A stretch of 64,000 nt of DNA from Erodium maritimum (lineage: Eukaryota > Streptophyta > Magnoliopsida > Geraniales > Geraniaceae), in the NCBI GenBank assembly GCA_963921825.1, contig OY997594.1, positions 16,249,001 through 16,313,000 of the forward strand, written 5' to 3'. Position numbers and translations under genes: made by a program. Below the pieces are notes generated by a model. That model saw only the letters and a program-made list of their open reading frames with translations, was not told the origin of the DNA and did no database searches. Every line of letters begins with the position of its first letter. The first letter of the stretch is position 1. This document shows, piece by piece, positions 34,601 to 45,847 of the stretch.

Positions 34601-34999
34601 AGGTTGGCTTGAAGCAATAATATGATATCCCTTTAGGAATTTGGTCGAATTTAATAACTTGGTGAGTTGCAATTTCCTTCTCAGACTCAGAATCAACAAA
34701 AAAAACAATTCGGTTTCGAACAAAATTCTTCACCCGGATTTCCAGCAACAACCGGTGGCATTTGGTTGAATTCTCCCACTATCTCGGTTGCTACTTCAGC
34801 ATCAAACTTAGAAACAGAAGAAAATACCCTTGATTTCGAGATTTCGACTTCACCCAGACTTGAAGAAAAACCCGGTGGAGATGGAACAAGTGTAGGAGAA
34901 GCATACAGTTGAAGAATGGTAGACATTTCCAGTACCTTTATCTGCATAACTGCAATAATATCTTTAATTTCCTTGACATCCTGTTGTGTCATCATCCTT
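31600..34999 (-). pseudogene. Long passenger reading frame of unknown function in the LTR element
   Basis: Starting at a MTQQDVKEIKDI methionine (about 34999), one reading frame of roughly 1100 codons can be followed on the minus strand to the purine tract. Main open pieces: 35064-34693, 34751-33726, 33716-33036, 33002-32523, 32501-32235, 32281-31532. Interruptions are in-frame stops at 33726-33728, 33036-33038 and 32523-32525, and frameshifts at two A-runs (about 34700 and 32290). The first 100 residues have the position and Pro-rich character of a gag start. The rest is acidic with hydrophobic stretches (for example DYFKVDDFWQYL and FLAIGEVCKPIYDVL) and shows no zinc knuckle, DTG, YVDD or DDE motif. 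I do not recognise the family. Confidence 0.6.
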
Positions 35000-35064
35000 G
35001 TTCCAGCCAAAGGGGAAAAAAATGCACCCATCAGATTGAGCCTAGAAAGAGGCTCTGATACCAA

Positions 35065-35393
35065 TGATACACTCCAAAATAGAGTGTATGAGAAATGGGG
35101 GAAGAAATTAGGGTTTTTTGTGTGTTAGAGAAATGAAGAGAGATGGAGAAGAGATAGAGAGAAAGAAGGAGAAGAGAGTAGTAGTAATTATCAAATGAGG
35201 TCTTGCCTGCTATGCTATTCCACGATTGTCTCCTTTGTAGAGAAGAAGACACCAATTACAATGGATATGGGCTTGGGTTAGGCCTTCCTAACTAATCACT
35301 AACAATCTATTAAAATATATAAAAGCCCATAGCCCATTACAATATTGATGTCAACTAACTCTACAACCCCATAATCTAAAATGACATGTAACA
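35065..35393 (-). repeat. 5' LTR of the non-autonomous element
   Basis: 329 bp. On the minus strand it ends GTGTATCA at 35065 and is directly followed by the primer-binding site TTGGTATCAGAGCC at 35064-35051. Confidence 0.93.
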
Positions 35394-35398
35394 TATGT

Positions 35399-35610
35399 CT
35401 CCAAACCTGACGTCCCACCCTACTAAGGCCGAACAAAGCAAAACCGTGACCCAAGCCCCGTCCCTTACCCGATCATTGTTTCTCATGAGAGAAAATGTTC
35501 TGATGGCCTCCCTTCTCCCCGATCGAGGCCAAACAGTGGAAGATGGAGCAGGGATCAGCTCTTATACCTCCCCCTTGCCACTCGTCGGGACAGAGAAACA
35601 AACAGCTAAA
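35399..35610 (-). pseudogene. ORF1 segment of the old L1 between two LTR elements
   Basis: On the minus strand an L1 ORF1-like frame can be read (…LMRNNDRVRDGAWVTV…ALVGWDVRFGD) that joins, across the LTR element, to IVLPERKVSEG at about 31290. The continuity supports the TSD-defined boundaries. One stop is present. Confidence 0.6.
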
Positions 35611-35615
35611 CGAGC

Positions 35616-36065
35616 TGTAGGGAATATAGGTTAGTATATTGACGATAAACAAATTCAAATGAACAAATTGAAATAATAGAATAACCTTTACCGATCAGCT
35701 AGCTTACTGATTGGGGAATAGGAAATTCGGGTTTAGTCGAGTCCAGGTACTCCTGTCTCCTTAAGACACTTGACTGCCCCGTATGGGCAGCGGTCTCCCA
35801 AGATACAACGACTAACGTCAGCGAACTCAACTCCGTGTAGAGAAATCACCAGGACTAAGGAAGAATGAAAAGCGTAATTGGGAGAGAAAGTGATTTTCGA
35901 TCTATGGTTTTGAAGTGTTTGAGATGTGTATGAAGTGTGTAGAATATGATTTAGGAAGTTGGTATTTATAGGCTCTCTAATAGGGATAAAAAGGTAATTT
36001 TATGGGGTAGCTAATCCCATAAAAGCCTTTCATTAAAATCACATTTTGACCACATTTTTCCAACA
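35616..36065 (-). repeat. 3' LTR (450 bp) of the non-coding element
   Basis: Shares most of its length with 38728-39246 but has a different segment at about 35870-35935 and lacks about 80 bp near its right end that the other LTR has. Confidence 0.9.
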
Positions 36066-37239
36066 ATCCCCCACAAAAATGTGATGGGAACGGAAAAGGA
36101 ACGAGGGAGCGGTGACTTCTCAAAGTCGATACCTGCATAGGATAGGTAGATGTTCATCCTTGAACCTTCCCTTGTGAAAGTATATTTACTCTGCTGACTG
36201 ACTAGTAGACGCGATGTCCTTGAACTATTCTGTCGTTTGTGCAGATGATGATATACCCCACACAGATACCAACAAACACAGTTTGGTTCTCATTGGTGTG
36301 CCCGTTATGGTCATGGGCACTGCCTGGTTCTGCAAGAGTTTAAGATGACTAGCCCCATAGTCACCCTTGAAGCGACCTCACTTCCTCTCACATAGGTGAT
36401 TCACTTTGCTCAACACTCTTGATGCAAGGAATCATTAAAATCCATGCTTATCCTTCACACGTCACTTGTTTGCATCATAAGAATGGACTCGGGGTTGGAA
36501 CCCCACAGTGACCGTACACGGGTTATGCAATTAGGTTGTCCCATTGAACCTAGATCTTGGGATCTCCAGTCAACTAGGATGGGTTTTTCCTTCACATAAC
36601 GCCTTTAAATGGGCTTCAGTCACATTCCCTTGGATGTCTTTTTCTCAACTAAATCTCAATGTAACATTTAGTTACTTAGTTGATCGGAAATATTCCGTGT
36701 AGTGGGACCGACCCCCACATTTACAAGTAATTATACAAAAAAGGTTTTTTTTCCTTTTTATAATTATCCAAAATTGAAATCATTCAACTTGGTTAAAGTA
36801 CAAATTAGCTTGATTTGACAATCCAAATTTAATCGTTCTAACGTGTTTCACAATGAAAACAGAAACCGATTAATTGGTCACTGATCAAACTAATCTTGTC
36901 AATAATAAATCGATACGTTCGATTTGACTTGTATAACGGAATTCGAATCGATTAGTTAAGTTTAATCGTTCGTACGTTGAAAGACGAAAATATTCATTTT
37001 CCCTTTTCAAGTTCGCCTTTTCAAGTTCGTGTATAGATTTATTCCAATTAAGACTAAATTGAACATATTCAATTTGTCATTCTTTAATCGGAAAACTTCT
37101 AGTTGTTGAAAATACGTTTGATTTTCATCTATTCGTACGTGTTCTACGTTTTAGAACCGAATCAGATGCACTTTACGAATTTTACACGAGTACGTGTATT
37201 TTACCGTCTTGACGTGTTTTCCAAGAAAACGATTGATCA

Positions 37240-38215
37240 CTTTTAGAAAATGAACCTTTCCCTTTTTTTTTCACGATCCGTTGTGAAAATTACGTTTTTG
37301 GAAAGTAGGAAATCGTTTTGGAATTAATTCCAATTTATATCCCTCTTATAATTTCGGGAAAGTAAAGAAACCGTTTAGGAAATATTCCACTTTGTTTCCT
37401 TCTTGAATTTAGAGAAAACCATTTAGGAATTTTATTCCAAGTTCGTTTCTCTCGTATATGAATTCAAACTTTGTTCAAGAATACGTAATTTCTTTGGAAA
37501 TTAATCTTGAAACAAACGTTGATTTCCCTTAAACGGAAATTTATATTTTCTTTTCCTTTTATTTTCCACCATTCGTTGTGGAAAAGTACATTTTTTTTTC
37601 CAAAATAGAAAACCGTTTAGAAAAATTATTTCCAATTTGTTTTCTTCATGAAAAGTTAAGAAACACATTTAGGAATTGAATTCCAAGTTTGTTTCTTTTG
37701 GGAAAACGTTTAGGAATTAAAATTCCAATTTTATTTCCATTGATCATGATCTCCGTATGAATTCAAAATTTGTTCGAGAATATAATTTCCTTAGAAATTA
37801 TTCTTGAAGCAAAGAATTTTTTTTTCCAATTAGAAAACCGTTTAGGAAAATTTTCCAATTTGTTTTCTTTTTGAAAAATTGAGAAACACGTTTAGGAATT
37901 GAATTCCAAGTTTGTTTCTTTTGGGAAAATGTTTAGGAATTAAAATTCCAAGTTTATTCCCATCAACCATGAATTCCGTATGAATTCAAAATATGTTCAT
38001 ACGTGTTCTACGTTTAGAACTGAACCATAATAGTTGATCATCTCCACGTGTTTCCAAGAAACAAGATTGATCAACAAGAAACCGTTTAGGAACTAATTCC
38101 AATTTGTTTCTTGATACAAGGGAAAACCGTTTAGGAATAATCCAAGTTTCTTTCCCTTGTCTCGAATTCCGTATGAATTCAAACTCGTACAAGAATTATT
38201 TTTATTCCCGTTTGG
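37240..38215. repeat. Degenerate tandem array inside the non-coding LTR element
   Basis: Many copies of ACCGTTTAGGAATTAATTCC-like units alternate with TTTGTTTCTT and GAATTCAAA-type units at irregular spacing of roughly 55-75 bp, often forming TTTAGGAA/TTCCNAATT near-palindromes. It fills about 1 kb where other elements encode proteins. Confidence 0.7.
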
Positions 38216-38727
38216 AAAGAAAATATTCTTGAAGCCACGTCGATTTTCTATAGAAGAAAAATCATTTTTTTTTAATTTCTATCGAACCGGGTCGGGTGGT
38301 CCGTGACCCACGATCCGCTGCTGACCCGCGGAGCTACCCGGACCGGCTGGCTGACCCGCGTGCGCTGCTCACCCGGCAAAAGAGGACCTGCGCGCTTCTC
38401 ATTTTCGTTTTGGGTTTGGGCTCAAATTTTATTTCTCGTTTTGGGCTTGTTCAATATCAATCTCCTTTTATTGTATGTTCAGGTACTTCAATTCCAGCAG
38501 CCGAAGAACCGGCCAACTAGAGTTTTAGAACTTATTGAACCTGTTCATCTTCAATACACCAATTTGTATCAAACGAATTGCTTTTGTTCTTGCTAAGTCT
38601 TAGAAGAAACATATTAGAATAGACAGATTATAGATTGTTATTTTTTTTCTGTACGAAGAACCTGTTCTTCATCATATTAGACTTTGAACCTGTTCATAGT
38701 CGATATACTCCTCAAGTGTCTTAAGAT

Positions 38728-39246
38728 TGTAGGGAATATAGGTTAGTATATTGACGATAAACAAATTCAAATAAACAAATGAACAAATTGAAATAATAGA
38801 ATAACCTTTACCGATCAGCTAGCTTACTGATTGCGGAATAGGAAATTCGGGTTTAGTCGAGTCCAGGTACTCCTGTCTCCTTAAGACACTTGACTGTCCC
38901 GTATGGGCAGCGGTCTCCCAGGATACAACGACTAACGTCAGCGAACTCAACTCCGTGTAGAGAAATCACCAGGACTAAGGAAGAATGAAAAACGATATGT
39001 GAAGTGTTTGGAGTGTATTTGTGATGTGTTTGAAGTGTATAGAATATGATTTAGGAAGTTGGTATTTATAGGCTCTTTAATAGGGATAGAAAGGTAATTT
39101 TATGGGGTAGCTAATCCCATAAAAGCCTTTCATTAAGAGGTCATGGCCAACCAACTAATAAATCATATTAAAACCATAAAATCAATTTAATATCATAAAT
39201 CACATTTAAACCCATAAAATTACATTTTGACCACATTTTTCCAACA
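38728..39246 (-). repeat. 5' LTR (519 bp) of the non-coding element
   Basis: On the minus strand a TATA-like CTATAAATACC lies at about 39072-39062, a plausible promoter. The sequence CTTAAGACACTTGA (38880-38893, plus strand) is exactly complementary to TCAAGTGTCTTAAG at 38712-38725, two bases outside the LTR. Confidence 0.9.
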
Positions 39247-39251
39247 CGAGC

Positions 39252-39530
39252 AACCTAGGACCTCGTGTTCCTTCAGCCTCTACTCACCACCCAGAAGCAG
39301 AAGCTCGACCGAAGATGAGGCTAAAGGTCTTCGATCACCACTAATCGAAACCTAGACACGAGACTAAGCTCGAAAAACCGATTACTTCCTTTCGGGAGTA
39401 ACTCACGGAACCAAAACAAAAGAATAGAAACTCAAATCCACATACCAACCTTGTTCCGGCCGGAAAAGCTCCCTTGCCGCTTAGAATCGCCGCCGAAACC
39501 AAATTAGAGGTTGCGTCCGAAACTAGGGCC
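39252..39530 (-). pseudogene. Probable 5' part of the old L1
   Basis: Sequence to the right of the CGAGC duplication continues the material left of 35611, so it should be the upstream part of the split L1 (5' UTR or start of ORF1). No domain is recognisable and the 5' end and its target duplication were not found. The right limit is approximate. Confidence 0.4.
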
Positions 39531-40801
39531 GGCTTACTACTGTACGGAGTTCATTAATTTTTAATTTTGATATAATGCATATTTCATTGTTTCTCACATA
39601 TCTTCAACTGCTGATCCGTGGTTACTATGTGAACACGGCCGAATTCGCGGCTTTCAGTCCTCCGTGTTTCCTCCACGTGTCACATGCAGTATCTGTTATA
39701 GGTCTGAAGTTGGTTATGTGCATGGCAATATCTCGTGGCCTACGTAAGCCACTACGATTATAGGAGGTCTATAAACAAAACAAAATAATAGGGATCATTA
39801 CATAATTAAAAAAATGGTTTATCTGTAACTTCTGTGATAACTATGGTTGACAATCTGCACATGTTTTACTATTGATACATGTTTAATCAAAACGTATTAT
39901 TTCCGTTTATTTAATAAAAATATTCAAATCATTAGTTCCTATATTTGAAGGTTAATCACTTGTTTCTGTACGATATTTGAAAACATGTTTTTCATATCAA
40001 TCTAATATGACTTTTAGAAGTTGTTTTGATAAACCTTATCTGCAAGTGTTGATCTTCAAATTAAAATGAATAAAATTATTTTTGGGTTGCATTGCCATTT
40101 GTTAGTCTCTAGCGTGATGATAGATTAATAAAAATTACAATTATTTTTCGCTTAATAATTCTTCATATGTCTGTTTACATAAACTAGAATATAGCATGAA
40201 TCAGAAGCTACCATGAATCCTATGTTATCTGAAATCATCATTAATCATGCATTAGTTGGCCGTACACGGTATAGCTTACGCTTTAACATACGCTCTCGAA
40301 TCTTTCCAGCCATGGACTGTAGTGTAGACACACCGATAAACTGCAAACAAACAAGTCATGAGTTTTAAGGCTACGAATATATACAACTATATATAAACTC
40401 CCATATATTTATATACCTAAATGTATAGTTGTGCAAAATCATGAATAATTATGTATGTGGTTGAAGTTCTAATTCACATGCATGTCCGATCTGACCCGCT
40501 CTTACAAATATATGTTGCCGGTTATGCGTAGAATATAGCTACTTATTATCATTGCAATCACATGGAAGCCACACCGTACATATCATAACATGTTCTAAGA
40601 CGTCCCAAAACCCTTAAAAACAATACTATATCTTTGACTTTTATCACCTTAACTTAATCAACAAACATATCCATGATCTACGCATATTTTCTATACATAC
40701 CGCAACAGCGTATAAATACGCACACTCCTGCCTCGTATCCTCTCATCCAACCTAGCTAGCGATCAATCCATCTCTTGAAACATCAAGCACTAAATACAAA
40801 A
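39531..40801 (+). promoter_or_regulatory. Upstream region of polygalacturonase gene 2, TATA box at 40711
   Basis: Mostly AT-rich intergenic sequence without a gene. TATAAATA at 40711-40718 is well placed: transcription would start near 40743 and give a leader of about 60 nt before the ATG at 40802. No other element can be assigned with confidence. Confidence 0.6.
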
Positions 40802-42428
40802 ATGTCCAACAAGTTCATTGTTTCGTTTAGCTTCGTTGTGTTTCTCTTCTTCGTGGCCTTGTTTGAGTCTTCGAACGCAGACTACAATGTGGTCTCTTAC
40901 GGCGGCGCTAAAGCCGACGGCAAAACCGACGCCACCAAAGCCTTCCTCAAGACCTGGGCCGCCGCCTGCAAGTCCGCCACGGCCGCTACCATCACCGTCC
41001 CCAAGGGGCGGTTCTTGCTGAAAGCCATTGTGTTCAGGGGTCCTTGCAAGAGCAAAATCACCCTCAAAATCTCCGGCACTCTCGTGGCTCCCGCCGATTA
41101 CACCGCTCTCGGAAACTCCGGCTACTGGATCTTGTTCATCCAGGTCGACAGAGTTTACGTTTTCGGTGGCACGCTCGACGCCAAAGGTGCCGCCTTCTGG
41201 GCTTGCCGGAAAGCCGGAAAGAGCTGCCCCGTTGGAGCTCGGGTATATATTCTTATTATTTTTTCTGAAATCGTAAGGTGTTTTTCCATTTATTTAAGTA
41301 GTCCAATATACTTAAAAATACACCGGTATAGTAAAACTCAACTACGACGGAACAGACACAAAACAGACCTTGCGAGATAATCAACGAACTATTCCGTTCT
41401 CTGTCTTAGGAATAAACTCAAGTTTATTACTTTATTATCAGATAAAACATAAAACATTTAATTATAATTATGAGTGTATTTAATCAGTATTTTTTTTATG
41501 ATATGCATGTGCAGTCCATAACGTTCAACTGGGCAAACAACGTGGTGGTGAGCGGGTTGACATCCATCAACAGTCAGCTAGCTCACCTCGTGATCAATAG
41601 CTGCAACAACGTTCAGGTGAGGAACGTGAAGCTCGTGGCTCCGGACGACAGCCCCAACACCGATGGCATCCACGTGCAAGGCTCGACCGGCGTCACCATA
41701 ACCGGAAGCACCATGCAGACCGGTGACGACTGCGTATCGATCGGTCCAGGCACCAAGAACTTGTACATGACCAGCCTCAAGTGTGGCCCAGGACATGGCG
41801 TCAGGTAATTAATTAATCATCAAATCAAATATATAAATCCTAGAACTATAACTTACAGTGTAACACGTATTAATTCATGGGGTTTTATTAATGTGCGTGG
41901 CAGCATTGGTAGCTTGGGTAAGGACGCGACCGAAGCAGGAGTCGAGAACGTGACGCTAACAAACTCAGTGTTCAGCGGATCCGACAATGGTGTTCGGATA
42001 AAAACATGGGCAAGGCCGAGCACTGGGTATGTCAGAAACGTGCTGTTCCAGAACATAGTCATCAAGAACGCTAAGAACCCAATCATCATCGACCAGAATT
42101 ACTGCCCCGACAACGAAAACTGTCCACATCAGGTCAATCTCTCTCCAAATTTCTTATAATAGAAATTGAAATGAGAAGTTGATTTGTTTAAATAAATAAA
42201 AATGAACAGAGCTCGGGCGTGAAGATTAGTAGAGTGACGTACAAGAACATACAAGGAACGTCGGCGACCCCACAAGCGGTGACGTTCGATTGCAGTTCGA
42301 GCAAGCCGTGCAGTGGGATCAGAATGCAAGACGTCAAGCTGACGTACATGAACAAAGGCGCAACGGCGTCGTGTAAGTACATTGATGGGACTACCGGTGG
42401 AGTCCTCGTGCCCTCAAGCTGTATGTGA
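40802..42428 (+). CDS. Polygalacturonase / pectinase, GH28 (4 exons, 392 aa)
   Basis: Secreted pectin-degrading enzyme by family. Exons: 40802-41242, 41515-41804, 41904-42132, 42210-42428 (1179 bp, in frame, GT...AG introns). The start is the ATG at 40802, not the upstream in-frame TTG, because it opens a clear signal peptide (FIVSFSFVVFLFFVALFESSNA) ending just before DYNVVSYGG, the usual mature start. GH28 signatures: NTDG 195-198, GDD 217-219, GHG 240-242, RIK 275-277, all intact, plus the Cys-rich C-terminus ending SSCM. The same intron positions as the gene at 16676 and equal exon 2 and exon 3 lengths mark the two as duplicates. The coding region is GC-richer than the first gene (many C/G third positions in exon 1). 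Confidence 0.95.
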
Positions 42429-44468
42429 CATTCGTAAGCGTGCGTCGTAGATATATGATATAAAGTATGGAGTTGATATATATATTGGGTAGAAATTAGT
42501 TCTGAACAAGCTGTGCTTTAATTGGCTGGTTCAAGCTTGGATTTGGGATGTGCAAGAACACCACATGGATGCAGTTATATGTTGTAGCATCACGTGATTG
42601 AGTGTTGATCTTGCACCCTGTAATATAACAATTTTTAATTATATTTATAATTTTTGTTGTAACATTACCACGACTTGAATTTTGACATCAATTTAATCAA
42701 ATGAATTTAGATAAACAAAAACTGTTAAACCTAAATAACCTCTATTTTTAATTTTATATCAATATAACATTAAGAGAGATTGAAAATTAATTGGGAAACT
42801 GGTGGGAGGGCAATTGAGCAAAGCAATACAAGAAAAACATTCTTTTACCGGTGAATACTCTAAACTCATGTGTCAAATTAATGACAATCAATCACCATGT
42901 GAAATTGTGAGTGTTTTGCTTGCAAAATTAATGAGTTGCTTGTGTTGTGCGCATGGTTGTAAAAAAGTATTAGGCTAGTTGGGCAGTAAGGACCTTTAAA
43001 CGTTATGCGGGAATTAGTCGGAGTCTAGACGAAGTTTAGATTGATTTAATTTTTTAATATTTTAAATTATTATTAAATATATATTATAAAAATATAATAT
43101 AAAAATTCAAAATAAATACTATATTTATATAATATAAAAAATATTAAGTATCAAAATACAAAAAAATAATAATGTTCTCATTTTAATTTTACTCTAAATT
43201 TTAATAAAAAACTAAATTATAGTAATAAACCACTAACTAAAGAGGGACACATCCCATATTTTTTTTATCAACAAATTCAAGACCATTACAAATATATTGT
43301 TTTTCTCACATTTTCATCTCTGTTTTAAAAGTCTAATTTTACAAATTAAAGTCTTAAGTTTAAGATAATCGGACGAAACGACGAGTCAGATAAAGTTTAG
43401 ATTTTAAGGTTTAGATGAGACAACAAAGTCAAACGTTTTTACAGATTTTAGAGATTAGACTGGACCTAAAGAACTAGACGAGACTTTTATAAAAGTGGTT
43501 GTGAGGAAGCAAATTCTATGTATCATTACTTGTTAGATGTATGATTGGCAGCTAAAGGGATAGTCAAGTCGGCCCAATGGGCTTGGGTGGGCCTGGTTTA
43601 TAAAGTGAGGCTGGCTGAGCATAAAGAGAGTGGGTCAAGGTCAACGTTTGGAGGGCTGCTCCTAGCCTTCGACAGAAAGATGATCACGGAAATTGAAACA
43701 GTGATTCAGTGAATGTGGCTTATAAGACATTTGAAATGTGGATAGAAGAGCTCCATTTCTATAAGTATTATCAACCATATACCTCATGACTATTAAACTC
43801 ACCATCTGTCAATTATAGTGCTCACAACATGATTTTCCTGCTAATCACTGTTCTACATACCTTAATTAATCAGGTCCTAAAGCCACGAGATATATAATAT
43901 ATAGCTAATTGATGCTTTAGTGTAAAGCTACTTTACATGAATATCCAACTGCTAACGACAAAGAACGGTATGAGTAGGTTTAACTTTTTTCTTATCAGCA
44001 AATATTTATTAATAAACTCAATTTTCTGAAGAATAGAATAAGGGGATGACCCAATTATTTTTGTAGGTTATACTTGTATTTTAATGCGCACCCTCACGAG
44101 CAGACTTGTTTACTGGTTTGAAGGTGAAACATTTAGAAGCAGAGATAACTCATTGAAAAGAAATATAAGGACTGTCCATTTCAGACAAATTTGATAAATT
44201 TAGAAAAAAAATAATATTCTTTGTAGAAAGTAGGGTTTGAACCTGAGTTCGTGAGGGTAGGTATCAGTTAATCATGACATATAAGGGCTTTGTGTTATAT
44301 TTCGGAACATTTGAGTATGTATCAGTTAAAAATACATGAGGGTAGGTATCAGTTAATCGTGACAAGTTTGGGGTATGTATTTGTAGTTTACCCTTTCAAT
44401 TGTATAAATTCGATTTCATAATAAAATTAATATAATTTCATATTGATTTTTTAAATTAATGTATTTTC
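42429..44468. other. Intergenic AT-rich region
   Basis: No supported gene. Very AT-rich between 43040 and 43200. A short direct repeat (GTGAGGGTAGGTATCAGTTAATC and GAGGGTAGGTATCAGTTAAT, shortened here) occurs near 44250 and 44340. Otherwise nothing recognised. Confidence 0.5.
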
Positions 44469-44484
44469 ACCATTAGCCTAAGTT

Positions 44485-45831
44485 TTTTTTTTTTGAAAAG
44501 GAATGGAAATATTATTAATTAAAGCATTCAGGTGATCGCAAAACTACTCTTACCATACAACCAATAACTAGAGAAATATTGAAAAACAATGACTGGAAAA
44601 TAATTGTTGCTCTTGACATAAGGGCGGTCGGGGGGGGGGGGGGGGGGGGGGGGGGTAGCATCCAAAGACACCGATACAACATGCGCCAACCAAAAGACAC
44701 TGATCGAGCAGACCAAGTGGAGAAAGTGTAGTGGTGGACCGATATCTCCCCCGGGAAGTCAGCGTGCGTCGTCCTCCCTTGACTGATACTTGTAGGGCTA
44801 GGGCTCCTAAACGCGGGAATGCTGACCCCGAACTGGTAGAGGAGAATCATGCCGACTATTGGTAGTATCGTTGGCACCATTCTGCCAGGGAGGGGTGCAG
44901 TCGACCAACCCCTCTCTGGGTCTCCAGAGACTCATTCCTGGAGGCGAGGGTGCTTAGCCCCCCCCCCCCCCCCCCCCCCGGATGTATGTGATGCTCCGTC
45001 CGATCCAGACTCGGTCCGCTTATAAATCTACCCCCGACCCACCTTCCTCTGGCCCGACCTTCCTCAGCCCGTCTACCTTCCTCGGGCCCGTGCCAGCCTT
45101 TGGGATCCAGCCCGACCCAGTTCCCCAAACCCGACGTATGGCTGCCATCCAACCCCGGCGCATGCCCAGGCCCAGTTCCTCCCACGGCTCCGTCGAAACC
45201 CTAAGTAGTTCCTTCCCCTTCCTTCAGCGCCAAGTCACCGCCTTCGGCTTCTCCAGCGACTTCGTGGCCGTAGCCGACGAGATGACCACCGACAACTCTG
45301 CACCTCCTCTCGCCGACACCTTCCCGACCCCTGCACCACCTTCCTTCTGCGCCTCGAGGTCCGTGCTCCATCGGAACGCCGGAACGCCATCCACAGCCGG
45401 GGTACAGCGTGGACTGGCTTGAGACCACCGCCTCGCGCCGCCACCACCCCGTTCTCCCTCCTCCTTCCATGGTACAGAGGTCATTAAGCCTTCACCCTCG
45501 CCCCCAGCATCACCCACACGTGGTGTCACCGAAGCCAGTTCCGAGAAGGACTCCTCCCATGACGAGACAACTCTCACCGGTGAACCTCCTCCACTCGACT
45601 TCTCCGTCGTCGATCTCCGCCAGGCAACCGGGCTTCTGGGCTCGCGAAGAAGCACTACGTCGAACCTCCCCTCGCCAGTTGACATATCTGTTATTGATGG
45701 TGCCATTGACCTGCCATGAACAAGGGGGAACGCAAAACTCATGCTAAACCCTTGGGTTTTTGGAGAGCTGCGACCAGTTTAAAACGTTAGAGTAATTATG
45801 ATATTATTGTTTGTTTTAATTTGCATGTTTT
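44485..45831 (-). mobile_element. LINE-type retroposon, 1.35 kb, A-tail and 16-bp TSD, with G26 and C22 runs
   Basis: Flanked by a perfect 16-bp duplication ACCATTAGCCTAAGTT (44469-44484 and 45832-45847). On the minus strand it ends CATTCCTTTTC followed by A(12), next to the duplication. The GC-rich body has an uninterrupted minus frame at 45742-45224 (172 codons, Ser/Gly/Glu/Arg-rich) without recognised homology. Homopolymers of 26 G (44630-44655) and 22 C (44958-44979) lie 300 bp apart and could pair. No RT or endonuclease, so it was mobilised in trans. Confidence 0.85.
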
Positions 45832-45847
45832 ACCATTAGCCTAAGTT

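Larger units (their letters stand above)
31299..35393 (-). mobile_element. Non-autonomous LTR retrotransposon with a long ORF of unknown kind, 4.1 kb
   Basis: Complete element with LTRs at 31299-31626 and 35065-35393 and a perfect 5-bp duplication TATGT (31294-31298 and 35394-35398). Reading the minus strand, the 5' LTR (TGTTACATG...GTGTATCA) is followed at once by TTGGTATCAGAGCC (35064-35051), the initiator-tRNA primer-binding site. The 3' LTR is preceded by the purine tract GAAGGAGAAGGCAA (31640-31627). The LTRs differ by only about five substitutions and one indel by eye, so the insertion is recent. The interior encodes no recognisable gag, protease, RT or integrase, only the reading frame described separately. 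It must depend on an autonomous, probably gypsy-type, partner. Confidence 0.92.
35616..39246 (-). mobile_element. Non-coding LTR retrotransposon (LARD/TRIM-like), 3.63 kb
   Basis: LTRs at 35616-36065 and 38728-39246 begin TGTAGGGA and end CCAACA on the plus strand, with a perfect 5-bp duplication CGAGC (35611-35615 and 39247-39251). The run ATCCCCCAC next to the left LTR is, on the minus strand, a polypurine tract GTGGGGGAT, so the element is read on the minus strand. The interior has no coding capacity; it holds an AT-rich array of degenerate repeats (37240-38215) and a GC-rich stretch at 38283-38400. No TGG-type tRNA primer site follows the 5' LTR. Instead the adjacent bases are the complement of a 14-nt sequence inside the LTR. 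Confidence 0.9.

Noticed and set aside
45224-45742. 172-codon minus ORF (Gly/Glu/Arg-rich)
   Set aside because: Within a GC-rich retroposon body; alternative frames on both strands are similarly open and no family is recognised.
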